The position numbers were made by a program, and so were the translations under genes. From a bacterium (GTDB lineage Bacteria > Sumerlaeota > Sumerlaeia > SLMS01), in the NCBI GenBank assembly GCA_016125005.1, contig WGMQ01000011.1, positions 1-64,000 on the forward strand: a stretch of DNA of 64,000 nt. The letters are read 5' to 3'. The notes below the pieces were generated by a model, which worked only from the letters and a program-made list of their open reading frames with translations, did no database searches and was not told where the DNA came from. Below are positions 53,911 through 62,798 of this stretch, one piece after another. Every line of letters starts with the position of its first letter. The first letter of the stretch is position 1.

Positions 53911-54783
53911 ATGGAAAGCTTCCTCCTCCAGATCGTATCCGGCCTCGCCATTGGCGGCGTGTACGCCAGCTTGGCACTGGCACTGGTGATGATCTACCAG
54001 ACTACGGATCTGGTGAACTTCTCACAAGGCGAGCTGGCCATGGCCTCGACATATCTTGCCTGGGTGTTGATCGGCAACGGTGTCCCATATTGGCTGAGTT
54101 TCGTCATCACCCTGGCGATCTCATTCGCCGTGGGCTTCTTCCTGGAGCGGGTGCTTATGCGCCGCTTCCAGAAAGCACCGCTGCATTCGGTCCTGATCGT
54201 GATGATAGGACTGATGGTGTTCATCAACGGCTCCATCGGCGTTGTCTTCGGCTATGAGTTGAAGGATTTCGAGTCGCCATTCAGGTGGCTTGGGGGCACC
54301 GTCCGCGGCTATATGTCTTCCCATGAGGCGGGCATCGCGCTGGTCACGCTCACCGTCATGACGCTGGTCTTCTGCTTCTTTCGCTTTACGCGGGTCGGAC
54401 TGGCCATGCGGGCAGCAGCCGTCAACCCGCTTTCCGCCAGTTTCGTGGGCGTAGACGTCAGCGTCATGCTGAGCCTCGGATGGGCCCTCGCGGCGATGAT
54501 CGGCGCGGTTTCGGGCGTCTTGAGCGCACCCATCGTCTATCTGGACCCGAACATGATGCTCAACATCATCATCTACGCGTTCGCCGGCGCCCTGCTTGGC
54601 GGGATCACAAGCGCGCTGGGGGCGGTGGTCGGCGGCCTGCTGATCGGCGTCGCAGAGAACCTCGCAGGCGCCTACCTCGTCGGCACCGACATGAAGCTGG
54701 TCTTCATCCTGGCCGTCATCATCTGCATTCTGCTGATCAAGCCAAACGGCCTCTTCGGCCGCAACGTGGTGGTGCGGGTCTAA
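53911..54783 (+). CDS. ABC transporter permease (LivH type), importer 2
   Basis: A 290-residue permease, the same length as its counterpart at 42802. Typical segments are LLQIVSGLAIGGVYASLALA, NFSQGELAMASTYLAW and FAGALLGGITSALGAVVGG. About eight membrane helices. The ATG at 53911 follows the LivF stop by 17 bases with a GGAG site; the final A of the stop is the first base of the next gene. Confidence 0.95.
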   Translation: MESFLLQIVSGLAIGGVYASLALALVMIYQTTDLVNFSQGELAMASTYLAWVLIGNGVPYWLSFVITLAISFAVGFFLERVLMRRFQKAPLHSVLIVMIGLMVFINGSIGVVFGYELKDFESPFRWLGGTVRGYMSSHEAGIALVTLTVMTLVFCFFRFTRVGLAMRAAAVNPLSASFVGVDVSVMLSLGWALAAMIGAVSGVLSAPIVYLDPNMMLNIIIYAFAGALLGGITSALGAVVGGLLIGVAENLAGAYLVGTDMKLVFILAVIICILLIKPNGLFGRNVVVRV

Positions 54784-55796
54784 TGGAAACGAGAAAGCCG
54801 GCGCTCTTCATCAATGACACGGGCAATCGCGGCCGTGCACAGAAACTGGCTGTGCCGCTTTTGCTTGTGACCGCGGGCTTCGCGCTCACCTTCCTGCTTG
54901 ACGGCTATCACCTGCTTCAGGCGACCAATATCATCGGCTTCGCCATCGCGATCCTCGGGCTCAACCTCCTTGCGGGGTACAACGGCCAGATCTCCGTCGG
55001 TCAGGGAGCTTTTCTTGCAATGGGGGGCTACACCTGCGCCATCCTGATGAACCGCCTCGGTCTGCCATTCTGGCTTGCGGTTCCGGCTGCCGGGTGCACC
55101 AGCATGCTGCTGGGGTTCCTGATCGCAATTCCGGCCATTCGGCTGGAGCTGCTGTATCTGGCGCTCGCCACCTTTTCGTTAGCCGTAGCGCTTCCTCAAT
55201 TCGCCAAGAACAAGGTCCTGGCGCCTTGGACGGGCGGCGTCGAGGGGCAATCCATCCAGCGCCCCCAACCCTGGAGCGAGCTGGGGCTGAACCTCGATCA
55301 GACCATCTACCTCTATGCGCTGCTGACCGCCGTGGTGCTGTTCTGGCTCGTCCATAACCTGGTGAGCGGACGGTTGGGTCGGGCATTGGAAGCGATCAAG
55401 GACCAGCCGCTCGCAGCGGAGACCATGGCGATCGATACACGGGCCTACAAGATCAAGACGTTCTGCGCGAGCGCGTTCCTCACCGGGGTCGGCGGTGGCA
55501 TCGGCGCCGTGGCGACCGGCTACATCTCGGCCGACACCTACACGTTCTTCATCTCTATAACGCTGCTCATCGGAGCGGTCATCGGTGGCTTCCGCAGCAT
55601 CCTTGGTGCTGTCTTCGGCGCCGCGTTCATCGTGCTGGTGCCAATGTATGCCGAAAAGGTCGCGCACGGCGTGGCCTGGGCTTTGTTCGGCGCCGCGACG
55701 ATCGCCATGATGTGGCTGATGCCGGACGGTTTCGCAGGGTTATGCACTCGGTTGCGCGAGCATGTGCAGCGATTGATTTCAAGGTCTAGCCTCTAG
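54783..55796 (+). CDS. ABC transporter permease (LivM type), importer 2
   Basis: A 337-residue permease of LivM type: NLLAGYNGQISVGQGAFLAM, IPAIRLELLYLALATFSLAV and AIKDQPLAAETMAIDTRAYK. About nine membrane helices follow a 30-residue hydrophilic start. It shares one base with the LivH stop (TAATG). It is followed after twelve bases by the enoyl-CoA hydratase gene, showing that uptake and breakdown genes share one operon. Confidence 0.95.
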   Translation: METRKPALFINDTGNRGRAQKLAVPLLLVTAGFALTFLLDGYHLLQATNIIGFAIAILGLNLLAGYNGQISVGQGAFLAMGGYTCAILMNRLGLPFWLAVPAAGCTSMLLGFLIAIPAIRLELLYLALATFSLAVALPQFAKNKVLAPWTGGVEGQSIQRPQPWSELGLNLDQTIYLYALLTAVVLFWLVHNLVSGRLGRALEAIKDQPLAAETMAIDTRAYKIKTFCASAFLTGVGGGIGAVATGYISADTYTFFISITLLIGAVIGGFRSILGAVFGAAFIVLVPMYAEKVAHGVAWALFGAATIAMMWLMPDGFAGLCTRLREHVQRLISRSSL

Positions 55797-55808
55797 GGAC
55801 ATGCAGAC

Positions 55809-56573
55809 ATGAATGAAGATATACTGAGCGAGGTGACAGGGCGCGTTCTCACCCTGCGCCTCAACAGGCCGGCAAAGCGCAACGCGCTTCGCCGCGACAT
55901 GTACGACACCCTGGCGGCGCATCTCCGGAAAGCCACGACGCACGACTCGATACGCGCGGTGCTGATCCTGGGCTCGCTGCAATGCTTCACCGCCGGCAAT
56001 GATCTGACCGACGAGGGTGAGATCGAGGGTCTCAATGGCCCGCATGGGCGCTTCATGCGCGCTCTGATGGAATTCCCGAAGCCGGTGATCGCCGCGCCGA
56101 GCGGAATGGCGATCGGAGTAGGCGTCACGATGCTGCTGCACTGCGACCTGGTCTATGCGGCGACCGGCACTTCGTTCTCGGTGCCCTTCGTCACGCTGGC
56201 CACCTGCCCGGAGTTCGGCTCCTCGTACCTTTTCCCGAAGCTGCTCGGCCATCGGCGCGCGAGCGAGATCCTGCTCGGCGGCCCCCCGTTCGACGCGGCT
56301 ACGGCTCTTGAGTGGGGTCTCGTGAACAAGGTGCTGCCGGCGGACGAGCTGGAGGAGTTCGCGCAAGAGCGCGCATCGGCAATCGCCGCCCTACCTCCGG
56401 CGTCAGTTCGGACCACCAAGATGCTGCTCAAGCGCGAAAGCGTCGGCGCCGTGGAAGACGCCATCGCCATCGAGTTCGCTCATTTGATGCAGCTCCAGAG
56501 GGGCGCGGAAGCACTCGAAGCAGTCGCGGCCTTCCGGGAGAAGCGCCGGGCGGACTTCTCGAAATTCGACTGA
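55809..56573 (+). CDS. Enoyl-CoA hydratase/isomerase family protein
   Basis: A 254-residue crotonase-fold protein. The first oxyanion-hole segment is FTAGNDLTDE, the second PSGMAIGVGVTMLLHCDLVY, and TCPEFGSSYLFPKLLG holds the Glu region. The start ATG follows a weak AGGGA site. The family adds water to enoyl-CoAs or shifts double bonds. Within the importer-2 operon, immediately before acyl-CoA synthetase 2. Confidence 0.92.
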   Translation: MNEDILSEVTGRVLTLRLNRPAKRNALRRDMYDTLAAHLRKATTHDSIRAVLILGSLQCFTAGNDLTDEGEIEGLNGPHGRFMRALMEFPKPVIAAPSGMAIGVGVTMLLHCDLVYAATGTSFSVPFVTLATCPEFGSSYLFPKLLGHRRASEILLGGPPFDAATALEWGLVNKVLPADELEEFAQERASAIAALPPASVRTTKMLLKRESVGAVEDAIAIEFAHLMQLQRGAEALEAVAAFREKRRADFSKFD

Positions 56574-56624
56574 TGCCGGCAATCGGTACCGACGCGTTCT
56601 TCAAACATCACATCACGAGCAAAC

Positions 56625-58178
56625 ATGCGGATCGCTGACTATCTGGAAGCCACGGCTTCGCGTATTCCATCGAAGGAGGCCCTCGTCTTTGGCGAGGAGC
56701 GCATGACCTACGCGCAGATGCTGCGCTGGGTCCACGCCATCGCAACCGGGCTGAGCCGTACGCCCGGATTGCCGGACAATGCGCATGTGGCCCTGTTCAG
56801 TCCCAACGACATTCGCGTGCCGCTCATCCAGGTCGGCATCAACCGGGCCGACATGGTCTGGGTGGCGCTGCACGACAGAAATTCGGTCGCTACCAATGCG
56901 ACCGTCGGCAACTACCTGGACGTGAACGTGGTGTTCTTCCATTCAAAGCACGACCCCATGATGGCCGAGCTGAAGGCAGCCATGCCGGCGGTGTCGTACT
57001 GGATATGCATCGACCGTGAATCGCCGCACGGCGTGTCGATGGACCATTGGCTGGACGGATGCTGGGAGCCATTCGCATACCGCCCGTTCGACCTGACGCG
57101 ACCCGCCGGCCTCTATCCGACGGGTGGCACCACCGGGCCGTCAAAGGGCGTCTGCCATTCTCATGGCGGCATGGCCTTCATCCTGCACGGGCTGGTGGAC
57201 GCGATGAAGTTCACGCATGACGCGCGTCTGCTCACGGTGGCGCCGCTCTCGCACGCGGCAGGCATGTTTGCCAATGGCCTTATTCCGAACGGCGCGACCA
57301 ACGTGATCCTGCCGGGTTTCGACGCGGAGCAGGTCTTGAAGGCCATTGAATCCGAACGCATCACCCACCTGTTTCTTCCACCGACGGCGCTCTACGCACT
57401 CATGGCACATCCGAAGGTTCGTCAGACGGATGTGTCGTCCCTGCGCTGTATTCTGATCGGTGCTGCGCCCGTGTCACCGGACAGGATCAAGGAAGCGGTC
57501 TCGATCTTTGGTCCGGTGCTGCATGAGGGCTACGCGCAGTCGGAAACAGGCATTCCTGTGCTCACCAAATATCCGTCCGACTATCTGCTGCCGGACGGAT
57601 CGTTCAATGAACAGGTTCTGCGAAGCGCCGGGCGAGCGGGCGGCTTCGTCCGCGTGGAGATCGTGGACGACGAGGGGATTCCCGTGCCACGCGGCGAACG
57701 CGGCGAGATCGCCGTCCGCTCTCCCCAGATCATGCTGGGCTACTACAACCGCCCGGCGGAGACGGCCGCGGTCTCCCGCAACGGGTTCCACCTCACCGGC
57801 GACGTCGGCGTCATGGACGAAGCGGGCTATGTCACGGTCGTCGACCGGAAGAAGGACATGATCGTCACCGGCGGCTTCAACGTTTTTCCGGCCGAGGTCG
57901 AGTCCGTGCTCTACTCCCATGACGCGGTGCAGGACTGCATCGTGATCGGGGTGCCTGACGAGAAATGGGGGGAGGCGATCCGTGCCTTGGTTCAGCTCAA
58001 AGCTGGCCGCGTGGCCACGCCGGAGGAATTCATCGCCTTTTGCAAGACGCGTCTTGGAGGCGTGAAGACGCCCAAGGCCGTCGAGGTGGTTGCAGAGCTT
58101 CCGAGAAGCCCCGTCGGCAAGCTGCTGCGGCGCGAGGCGCGTGCGAAGTATTGGGAAGGACATTGGCGCTCGGTCTGA
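56625..58178 (+). CDS. Acyl-CoA synthetase (AMP-forming), paralogue 2
   Basis: A 517-residue ANL-superfamily ligase, equal in length and similar throughout to the gene at 48699 (both begin RIADY and end GHWRSV). Motifs: PTGGTTGPSKGVCHSHGG, GYAQSETGIPV, DRKKDMIVTGGFNVFPAEVE and the Lys of GKLLRREARAKYW. The ribosome site is weak; ATG 56625 corresponds to the paralogue's start. Last gene of the rightward operon. Two such ligases imply two acids or successive intermediates. Confidence 0.93.
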   Translation: MRIADYLEATASRIPSKEALVFGEERMTYAQMLRWVHAIATGLSRTPGLPDNAHVALFSPNDIRVPLIQVGINRADMVWVALHDRNSVATNATVGNYLDVNVVFFHSKHDPMMAELKAAMPAVSYWICIDRESPHGVSMDHWLDGCWEPFAYRPFDLTRPAGLYPTGGTTGPSKGVCHSHGGMAFILHGLVDAMKFTHDARLLTVAPLSHAAGMFANGLIPNGATNVILPGFDAEQVLKAIESERITHLFLPPTALYALMAHPKVRQTDVSSLRCILIGAAPVSPDRIKEAVSIFGPVLHEGYAQSETGIPVLTKYPSDYLLPDGSFNEQVLRSAGRAGGFVRVEIVDDEGIPVPRGERGEIAVRSPQIMLGYYNRPAETAAVSRNGFHLTGDVGVMDEAGYVTVVDRKKDMIVTGGFNVFPAEVESVLYSHDAVQDCIVIGVPDEKWGEAIRALVQLKAGRVATPEEFIAFCKTRLGGVKTPKAVEVVAELPRSPVGKLLRREARAKYWEGHWRSV

Positions 58179-58285
58179 CCCGGAGCGCCATTCGTCGACT
58201 CAAGCGCGAACGGAGCGGAAGAGCGAAGCCCCTCCGCCCTTTGCCCTGCTCAGGTTGACGGCGTGGCGCAGCCGGAATGCATGGG

Positions 58286-58657
58286 CTAAGGCTGCCGAAC
58301 CGGGGGAGCAAAGGTGGTGATGCTCACGATCTTTCCGTCCGGTGAGACACGCATCTGGTCGTGACCTCTGGCGAACACGGTTCCGTCGGCCTGCACGATG
58401 ATCCAGGTCAAGAGCGCGACGTCGTGGTGAGCCGACACGTCTCCAATCTCGATGTGCCCACCAGGAAACTGAGTCTGAAACGCTCCCATGCGCGCAATGA
58501 TGCTATTGCGATCGCCAGATTCGAGGATCGGACTGGAGTACCGGGCGTCCTCAGATATGATGGAATTCGCAAGCTCTAATCGTTTCTCCTGCGAAATCGG
58601 CTTCCAAGGCTCAATATACTTTTCATAGATCGACCACGCCTGCTGATTTGTCATCAT
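58286..58657 (-). CDS. SnoaL/NTF2-like small protein
   Basis: A 123-residue protein of the NTF2-like fold, often isomerase, hydrolase or cyclase in function. The pattern is WSIYEKYIEPW, LANSIISEDARYSSPI, then GHIEIGDVSAHHDVALLTW and FARGHDQMRVSPDGKIVSI, typical of SnoaL-like proteins. It lies just after the epoxide-hydrolase-like gene on the same strand with a 24-base gap, so they are probably co-transcribed. The substrate is unknown; an ester or epoxide-related step fits the neighbour. Confidence 0.85.
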   Translation of the reverse strand: MMTNQQAWSIYEKYIEPWKPISQEKRLELANSIISEDARYSSPILESGDRNSIIARMGAFQTQFPGGHIEIGDVSAHHDVALLTWIIVQADGTVFARGHDQMRVSPDGKIVSITTFAPPVRQP

Positions 58658-58681
58658 CTCAAGCTTTTCCTTCTGAAGATA

Positions 58682-59698
58682 TTATTGATCATATCCAGTC
58701 GCGGGTTGAGACACTTCACCCTTGACGGGATAATCGGCGCCCAGGAAATTCAGGAGCGCCGCGTTCACTTCGGTCGGCCGCTCCTGCTGGATCCAGTGCC
58801 CGCCGCCTTCGATCAGGACAACGTCGCGCAGATTGGGCACGCTGGAGGCCAGATTTTCCAGCGCGCCGCGTCCCATCGGCGAGTCGATGACCACATCGCG
58901 CGTACCGGCAATGAACAGAGCTGGCGGCGTGACCTTGGCGCCCTGGAACGGGGCAAGCAGCGTCCAGTTGCGATCGATGTTGCGATACCAGTTGAACGGC
59001 CCACGCAGGCCATTCCTGCGAAACGACCCGGCGAACACGTCGAGGTCGGCTTCGCCCAGCCATGCCGGCAGCGTCTCTGGGGAGGTCATATGATCGAGGA
59101 AGCCGACGCCCGGCGCAAGAGTGAGGGACATTCTGGTGTCGGGCGTCGCATCGCCCGAGCCCGCGAACAGGACCTTGCGGATGGAAGAACGAATGTCGCG
59201 TTCGAACTCCGCTTCGGGCAATCCGTCCTTGCTGAAGTAGAACCAGTAGAAATCGCTGCTTCCTGAGTCACGCAGCAGCGTCAGCGGTGCCCCGAGGGGG
59301 TTGCGCGGCCGGTGTGGCACGCTCAGCGCGGCCACGGCGCGGAACAGGTCAGGCCGCATCAGCGCGGCACTCCAGGCGACGTTCGCGCCCCAGTCGTGGC
59401 CGATGATGCACGCCCGCGTCTCGCCTAGCGCCGCGACCAGCGCGACCATGTCGCCCACGAGATCGGTGATGGCATAGGCGACCACGTCGGCGGGCACCGA
59501 ACTGCCGCCATAGCCGCGCATGTCCGGCGCAACGACGCGGTAACCCGCCCGGGCCAGTGCCGGGATCTGGTGCCGCCACGAATAGGCCAGCTCGGGCCAA
59601 CCATGGCACAACAGCACCAGCGGCCCGCCGCCCTGCTCGGTTACATGCAGGGTGATTCCGTTGACGGATATGTCGCGCTCGGTGCGTTCTTCGCTCAC
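58682..59698 (-). CDS. Alpha/beta hydrolase, epoxide-hydrolase type
   Basis: A 338-residue alpha/beta-hydrolase. The oxyanion motif is HGWPELAYSWRHQ, the nucleophile elbow GHDWGANVAW contains Asp as in epoxide hydrolases, FIAGTRDVVID holds the second acid and GGGHWIQQERP the catalytic His. It would open epoxide rings or hydrolyse related bonds. The start is an ATG at 59696-59698. Control is likely through the shared operator at 59798, divergent from the NPD-family gene at 59949. Confidence 0.92.
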   Translation of the reverse strand: MSEERTERDISVNGITLHVTEQGGGPLVLLCHGWPELAYSWRHQIPALARAGYRVVAPDMRGYGGSSVPADVVAYAITDLVGDMVALVAALGETRACIIGHDWGANVAWSAALMRPDLFRAVAALSVPHRPRNPLGAPLTLLRDSGSSDFYWFYFSKDGLPEAEFERDIRSSIRKVLFAGSGDATPDTRMSLTLAPGVGFLDHMTSPETLPAWLGEADLDVFAGSFRRNGLRGPFNWYRNIDRNWTLLAPFQGAKVTPPALFIAGTRDVVIDSPMGRGALENLASSVPNLRDVVLIEGGGHWIQQERPTEVNAALLNFLGADYPVKGEVSQPATGYDQ

Positions 59699-59797
59699 GG
59701 AATGGTCCTGGGTGGTGGGCGACGGCGGTGTGGGTGATGGTGTCTCAAATGGCCGGTGCCCGCGTCAACAGCGATATGTTGTCCTCATATAATATTT

Positions 59798-59811
59798 TGA
59801 CTTTTACGTCA
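59798..59811. promoter_or_regulatory. TetR-type operator TGACTTTTACGTCA
   Basis: One exact half-site, the other CGTCA; between the divergent hydrolase (58682) and NPD-family (59949) genes. Confidence 0.65.
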
Positions 59812-59948
59812 ATTTAATCCATCACGTATCGAATTCGGAGCCGGACTGCCGGGGCTCCGACGAAGTCGGGGCGATGGTTTCGAGGCCTTTCGGGACACTT
59901 CGGTTCGGCATGCCGGCGACAGCCGCGATCAGATGAGGAGGAGACGAC

Positions 59949-60899
59949 GTGACCACGACAGCAATGGCCCAAACCCTGGGCAGCCTGCGCATTCCCCTCG
60001 TCGCAGCACCGATGTTCATCATCTCAGGGCCGGAGCTGATCATCGCCGCGGCGCGCGCCGGCATCGTCGGCGCCATGCCGGCGCTGAACGCCCGGACGCC
60101 TGAGATCCTCGACAGCTGGCTCGGCCAGATCAGTTCGACGCTCGACGCGGACAGGAAGGCGGGGCGCCAGGTCGGCCTGCCTGCCGTGAACATCCTGATG
60201 CACAAGTCGAACGAGCGGTTCGCAGCCGACGTGGACGTCTGCATCAACCATCGGGTGCCCATCGTCGTCGCCGCGGTCGGCAACCCGGAGCGCATCATCG
60301 AACCGGTGCATCGATATGGGGGGCTTGTTCTGGCCGATGTGTCGAGTGTCGCGCACGCCCGCAAGGCGGCGGCCGCGGGCTGCGATGGTCTGGTCCTGCT
60401 GTGCTCGGGCGCCGGTGGCAATACCGGTCGCCTCAATCCGTTCGCCTTCGTCGATGAGGTTCGAAGCTTCTTCGACGGCCCGATCGGCGTGGCAGGCGCG
60501 GTCTCCAACGGCCGTGCCCTGCGGTCGGTGGAAGTGATCGGCGCCGATTTCGGTTATGCCGGAACGTCCTTCCTGGCATGCCAGGAAGCCGCATCCGAGC
60601 CGGCGTATCGGGACATGGTCGTGGAGGCCGGCGCCGACGACATCGAGGAAAGCCGCCAGATCACCGGAATTCCGGCCAACTTCCTGCGCCGCAGCCTCGA
60701 CAAGGCCCGGGACCAGCTCGACAGCGCCCACAACGGCTTCAGCGTGGTGATCGAATTGAAGAACCTCAGGCGCTGGAAGGACATCTGGGCTGCCGGCCAT
60801 GGCGTCGGATCGGTCGGCGCCGTCGAGCCTGCATCGGCGATCGTGGACCGCTTCGAACGCGAGTACCGCGAGGCCGGTGGCCAATCGGGCTTGCGCTGA
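59949..60899 (+). CDS. Nitronate monooxygenase-family flavoprotein (NPD type), second copy
   Basis: A 316-residue FMN enzyme of the same family as the gene at 46223: RIPLVAAPMFIISGPELIIA, GIVGAMPALNART, then GLVLLCSGAGGNTG and GPIGVAGAVSNGRALRSVEV. The start is a GTG with a run of GAGGAG upstream. Two NPD enzymes in one acyl-CoA cluster make a true nitro-compound role less likely than a flavin-dependent step on CoA esters or ring ketones. Divergent from the hydrolase. Confidence 0.9.
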   Translation: MTTTAMAQTLGSLRIPLVAAPMFIISGPELIIAAARAGIVGAMPALNARTPEILDSWLGQISSTLDADRKAGRQVGLPAVNILMHKSNERFAADVDVCINHRVPIVVAAVGNPERIIEPVHRYGGLVLADVSSVAHARKAAAAGCDGLVLLCSGAGGNTGRLNPFAFVDEVRSFFDGPIGVAGAVSNGRALRSVEVIGADFGYAGTSFLACQEAASEPAYRDMVVEAGADDIEESRQITGIPANFLRRSLDKARDQLDSAHNGFSVVIELKNLRRWKDIWAAGHGVGSVGAVEPASAIVDRFEREYREAGGQSGLR

Positions 60900-60972
60900 C
60901 CGGGAGGCGCCCTGAAATCGGTGCTCGCCCGCCTTCAGGGGTGAAGATCGCAGCCGCCGCATCAAGCGGCTG

Positions 60973-62028
60973 TCACCTGGTCACTTGTGCCTCGCTTGAG
61001 ATGCATTTCCGGATCCCGTCGACATCGATCTGCTCAAGTTCTCCCAGGTCGATCAGGTAGTTCACATGTGCGTGGACCTCGTCGAAGGCGAAGCCGAGCT
61101 GGTGAACGTCCTCGACGTGCGGAAACAGCGGAGGCACCAGTTCGGCCACCGACCGCGGGCGGTCTCGGCAGGCTTCGACGATCCGGTCGCAACGCTCGCG
61201 ATGATGGATCGCCAGTTCTTCGCAGCGCCCGTGCAATCCATGAAACGGCAGGTGGTGACCGGGCAGAACCAAGGCCTGATCATCGATCTCCTCGGTGATC
61301 TTGCGCAGACTGCGCAAGTAGCGGCTCAAGGGATTGCCATCCGGCTCAACCGACCAGACGCCGATATTCGGCGTGATCTTGGTCAGGACCTCGTCGGCGG
61401 CGAAGAAGATCCCGTCGTCGCGGCTATGGAGCATGACCTGCTCATGAGCATGTCCCTCTCCGGTAAGCACGTCGAAGTTGCGCCCGCCAATCACCAGCGT
61501 GTCGCCATGCATGATACGCTGAAACGTCCTGGGCAACGGGCTGACCAGCCGCAGATAGCCATGTCCGAGCGACCGCACGGCGGCGGCGACGTCTTCCGCC
61601 ATGCCATGGGCACGGTAGAATTCCTGGTAGATCTGCTGTTCCATCGCGCCGGGATCGAGCGAAATCTTCAGACAGCCGAGATAGGAGCCCAGGCTGGTCA
61701 GAAGCGGGATGTTCAATTTCTCGCACAGCCAGCCAGCGAGGCCGATATGGTCGGGGTGGGCGTGCGTCACGATCAGCCTCGTGAACGAAGCGCCGGCCAG
61801 CGACCCCGCGAGCAATGATTCCCATGCCTCCCTGCACCCCTCCTGGGCAAGACCCGCATCGAAAATCGCCCAGCCGCCGGCGTCCGCGATGAAGTAGACG
61901 TTGACGTGATCCAGGCGGTACGGAAGCGGCATGCGCGCCCACAGGATGCCGGGCGCGACCTCTACGGCCTCGCCGATCCGTGGCGGCGTGCTGAAGGGGA
62001 ACCGCTGCATGTTGTCAGGAACATCCAT
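60973..62028 (-). CDS. MBL-fold metallo-hydrolase
   Basis: A 351-residue metallo-beta-lactamase-fold hydrolase. Metal ligands are seen in THAHPDHIG and GEGHAHEQVML, with a further PGHHLPFHG downstream; a C-terminal helical extension of about 100 residues follows the core. The ATG at 62026-62028 begins MDVPDNMQRFPFSTPP. It lies two bases after the SDR stop in the same direction, so the two are an operon. Likely a thioesterase- or lactonase-type hydrolase; unconfirmed. Confidence 0.9.
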   Translation of the reverse strand: MDVPDNMQRFPFSTPPRIGEAVEVAPGILWARMPLPYRLDHVNVYFIADAGGWAIFDAGLAQEGCREAWESLLAGSLAGASFTRLIVTHAHPDHIGLAGWLCEKLNIPLLTSLGSYLGCLKISLDPGAMEQQIYQEFYRAHGMAEDVAAAVRSLGHGYLRLVSPLPRTFQRIMHGDTLVIGGRNFDVLTGEGHAHEQVMLHSRDDGIFFAADEVLTKITPNIGVWSVEPDGNPLSRYLRSLRKITEEIDDQALVLPGHHLPFHGLHGRCEELAIHHRERCDRIVEACRDRPRSVAELVPPLFPHVEDVHQLGFAFDEVHAHVNYLIDLGELEQIDVDGIRKCISSEAQVTR

Positions 62029-62030
62029 AT

Positions 62031-62708
62031 TCAAAGACCCGAGAGAAGGTGGCCGCCATCCACGGGAAGATCGATCCCGGTGATATGCTTTCCGGCGTCC
62101 GATGCGAGCAGCAGCGCGGCCGCTTCGAGATCGCCCACCGCCCCCAGCCTGCGCGTCGGGGTGCGGGCGACCCGCGCCTTGCCCTCGGCCGTTTCGTAAT
62201 ACCCCACGGTCATCTCGGTGCTGAAGAAGCCCGGGCAGATGGCGTTGACGCGGATTCCGTATCGCGCCCACTCGAGCGCCAGCACTTTGATTAGGTGTGA
62301 CACGGCTGCCTTCGAGGTTGCACAGGCCGCGATCCCCTTGAGCGGTCGCATTCCCGTAATCGACGAGATGCTGACGAGCGTAACCGGACGCCCATGGTCC
62401 CTCACGCGGCGGGCGGCCGCCCACGCCATGAAGAACAGCCCCCGCAAATTGGCATCGAAGGTTTCGGCCCAGGTCTCGGGCGTCATCTCCAGCGCAGGGA
62501 CGATCGAGGAAATCCCGGCGTTGTTGACGAAGATGTCGATTCCACTCTCTTTCTCGATGTCCGCTTTCAGGGCTTCAAGCGCGCCCAGGCGGCGTGCACC
62601 AAGCGCCACATCCGCGCCATAACGGGCGAACAGCCGCGCGAAGTCGCTGCCCATGGTGCCGGAGGCACCTGTGACAAACACGGTTTTCCCGATGATATCC
62701 TGGTACAC
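62031..62708 (-). CDS. SDR-fold protein with altered active site and internal deletion
   Basis: A 225-residue SDR with cofactor loop TGASGTMGSDF and IFVNNAGISSI. Between ALKADIEKESG and IDIFVNNAG about 25-27 residues found in other SDRs (the strand ending in Asp-Val) are missing, in frame. The active site reads CATSK: the Tyr four residues before Lys is Cys (codon TGT). The start is a GTG at 62706-62708 with GGGAGG four bases upstream; the operator at 62763 is just beyond. It may be a decaying gene or a non-enzymatic homologue. Confidence 0.85.
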   Translation of the reverse strand: MYQDIIGKTVFVTGASGTMGSDFARLFARYGADVALGARRLGALEALKADIEKESGIDIFVNNAGISSIVPALEMTPETWAETFDANLRGLFFMAWAAARRVRDHGRPVTLVSISSITGMRPLKGIAACATSKAAVSHLIKVLALEWARYGIRVNAICPGFFSTEMTVGYYETAEGKARVARTPTRRLGAVGDLEAAALLLASDAGKHITGIDLPVDGGHLLSGL

Positions 62709-62762
62709 GCTTCCTCCCGAAAGCGGCCATTGTTGCCGCCTTGAAACCGGTCTATATAAAAA

Positions 62763-62776
62763 TGACTTTATAGTCA
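62763..62776. promoter_or_regulatory. TetR-type operator TGACTTTATAGTCA
   Basis: Exact half-sites; lies between the divergent SDR (62708, leftward) and MFS transporter (62799, rightward) genes, 22 bases from the latter's ATG. Confidence 0.8.
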
Positions 62777-62798
62777 AAACTCAAGATTGCGGTTCCCG

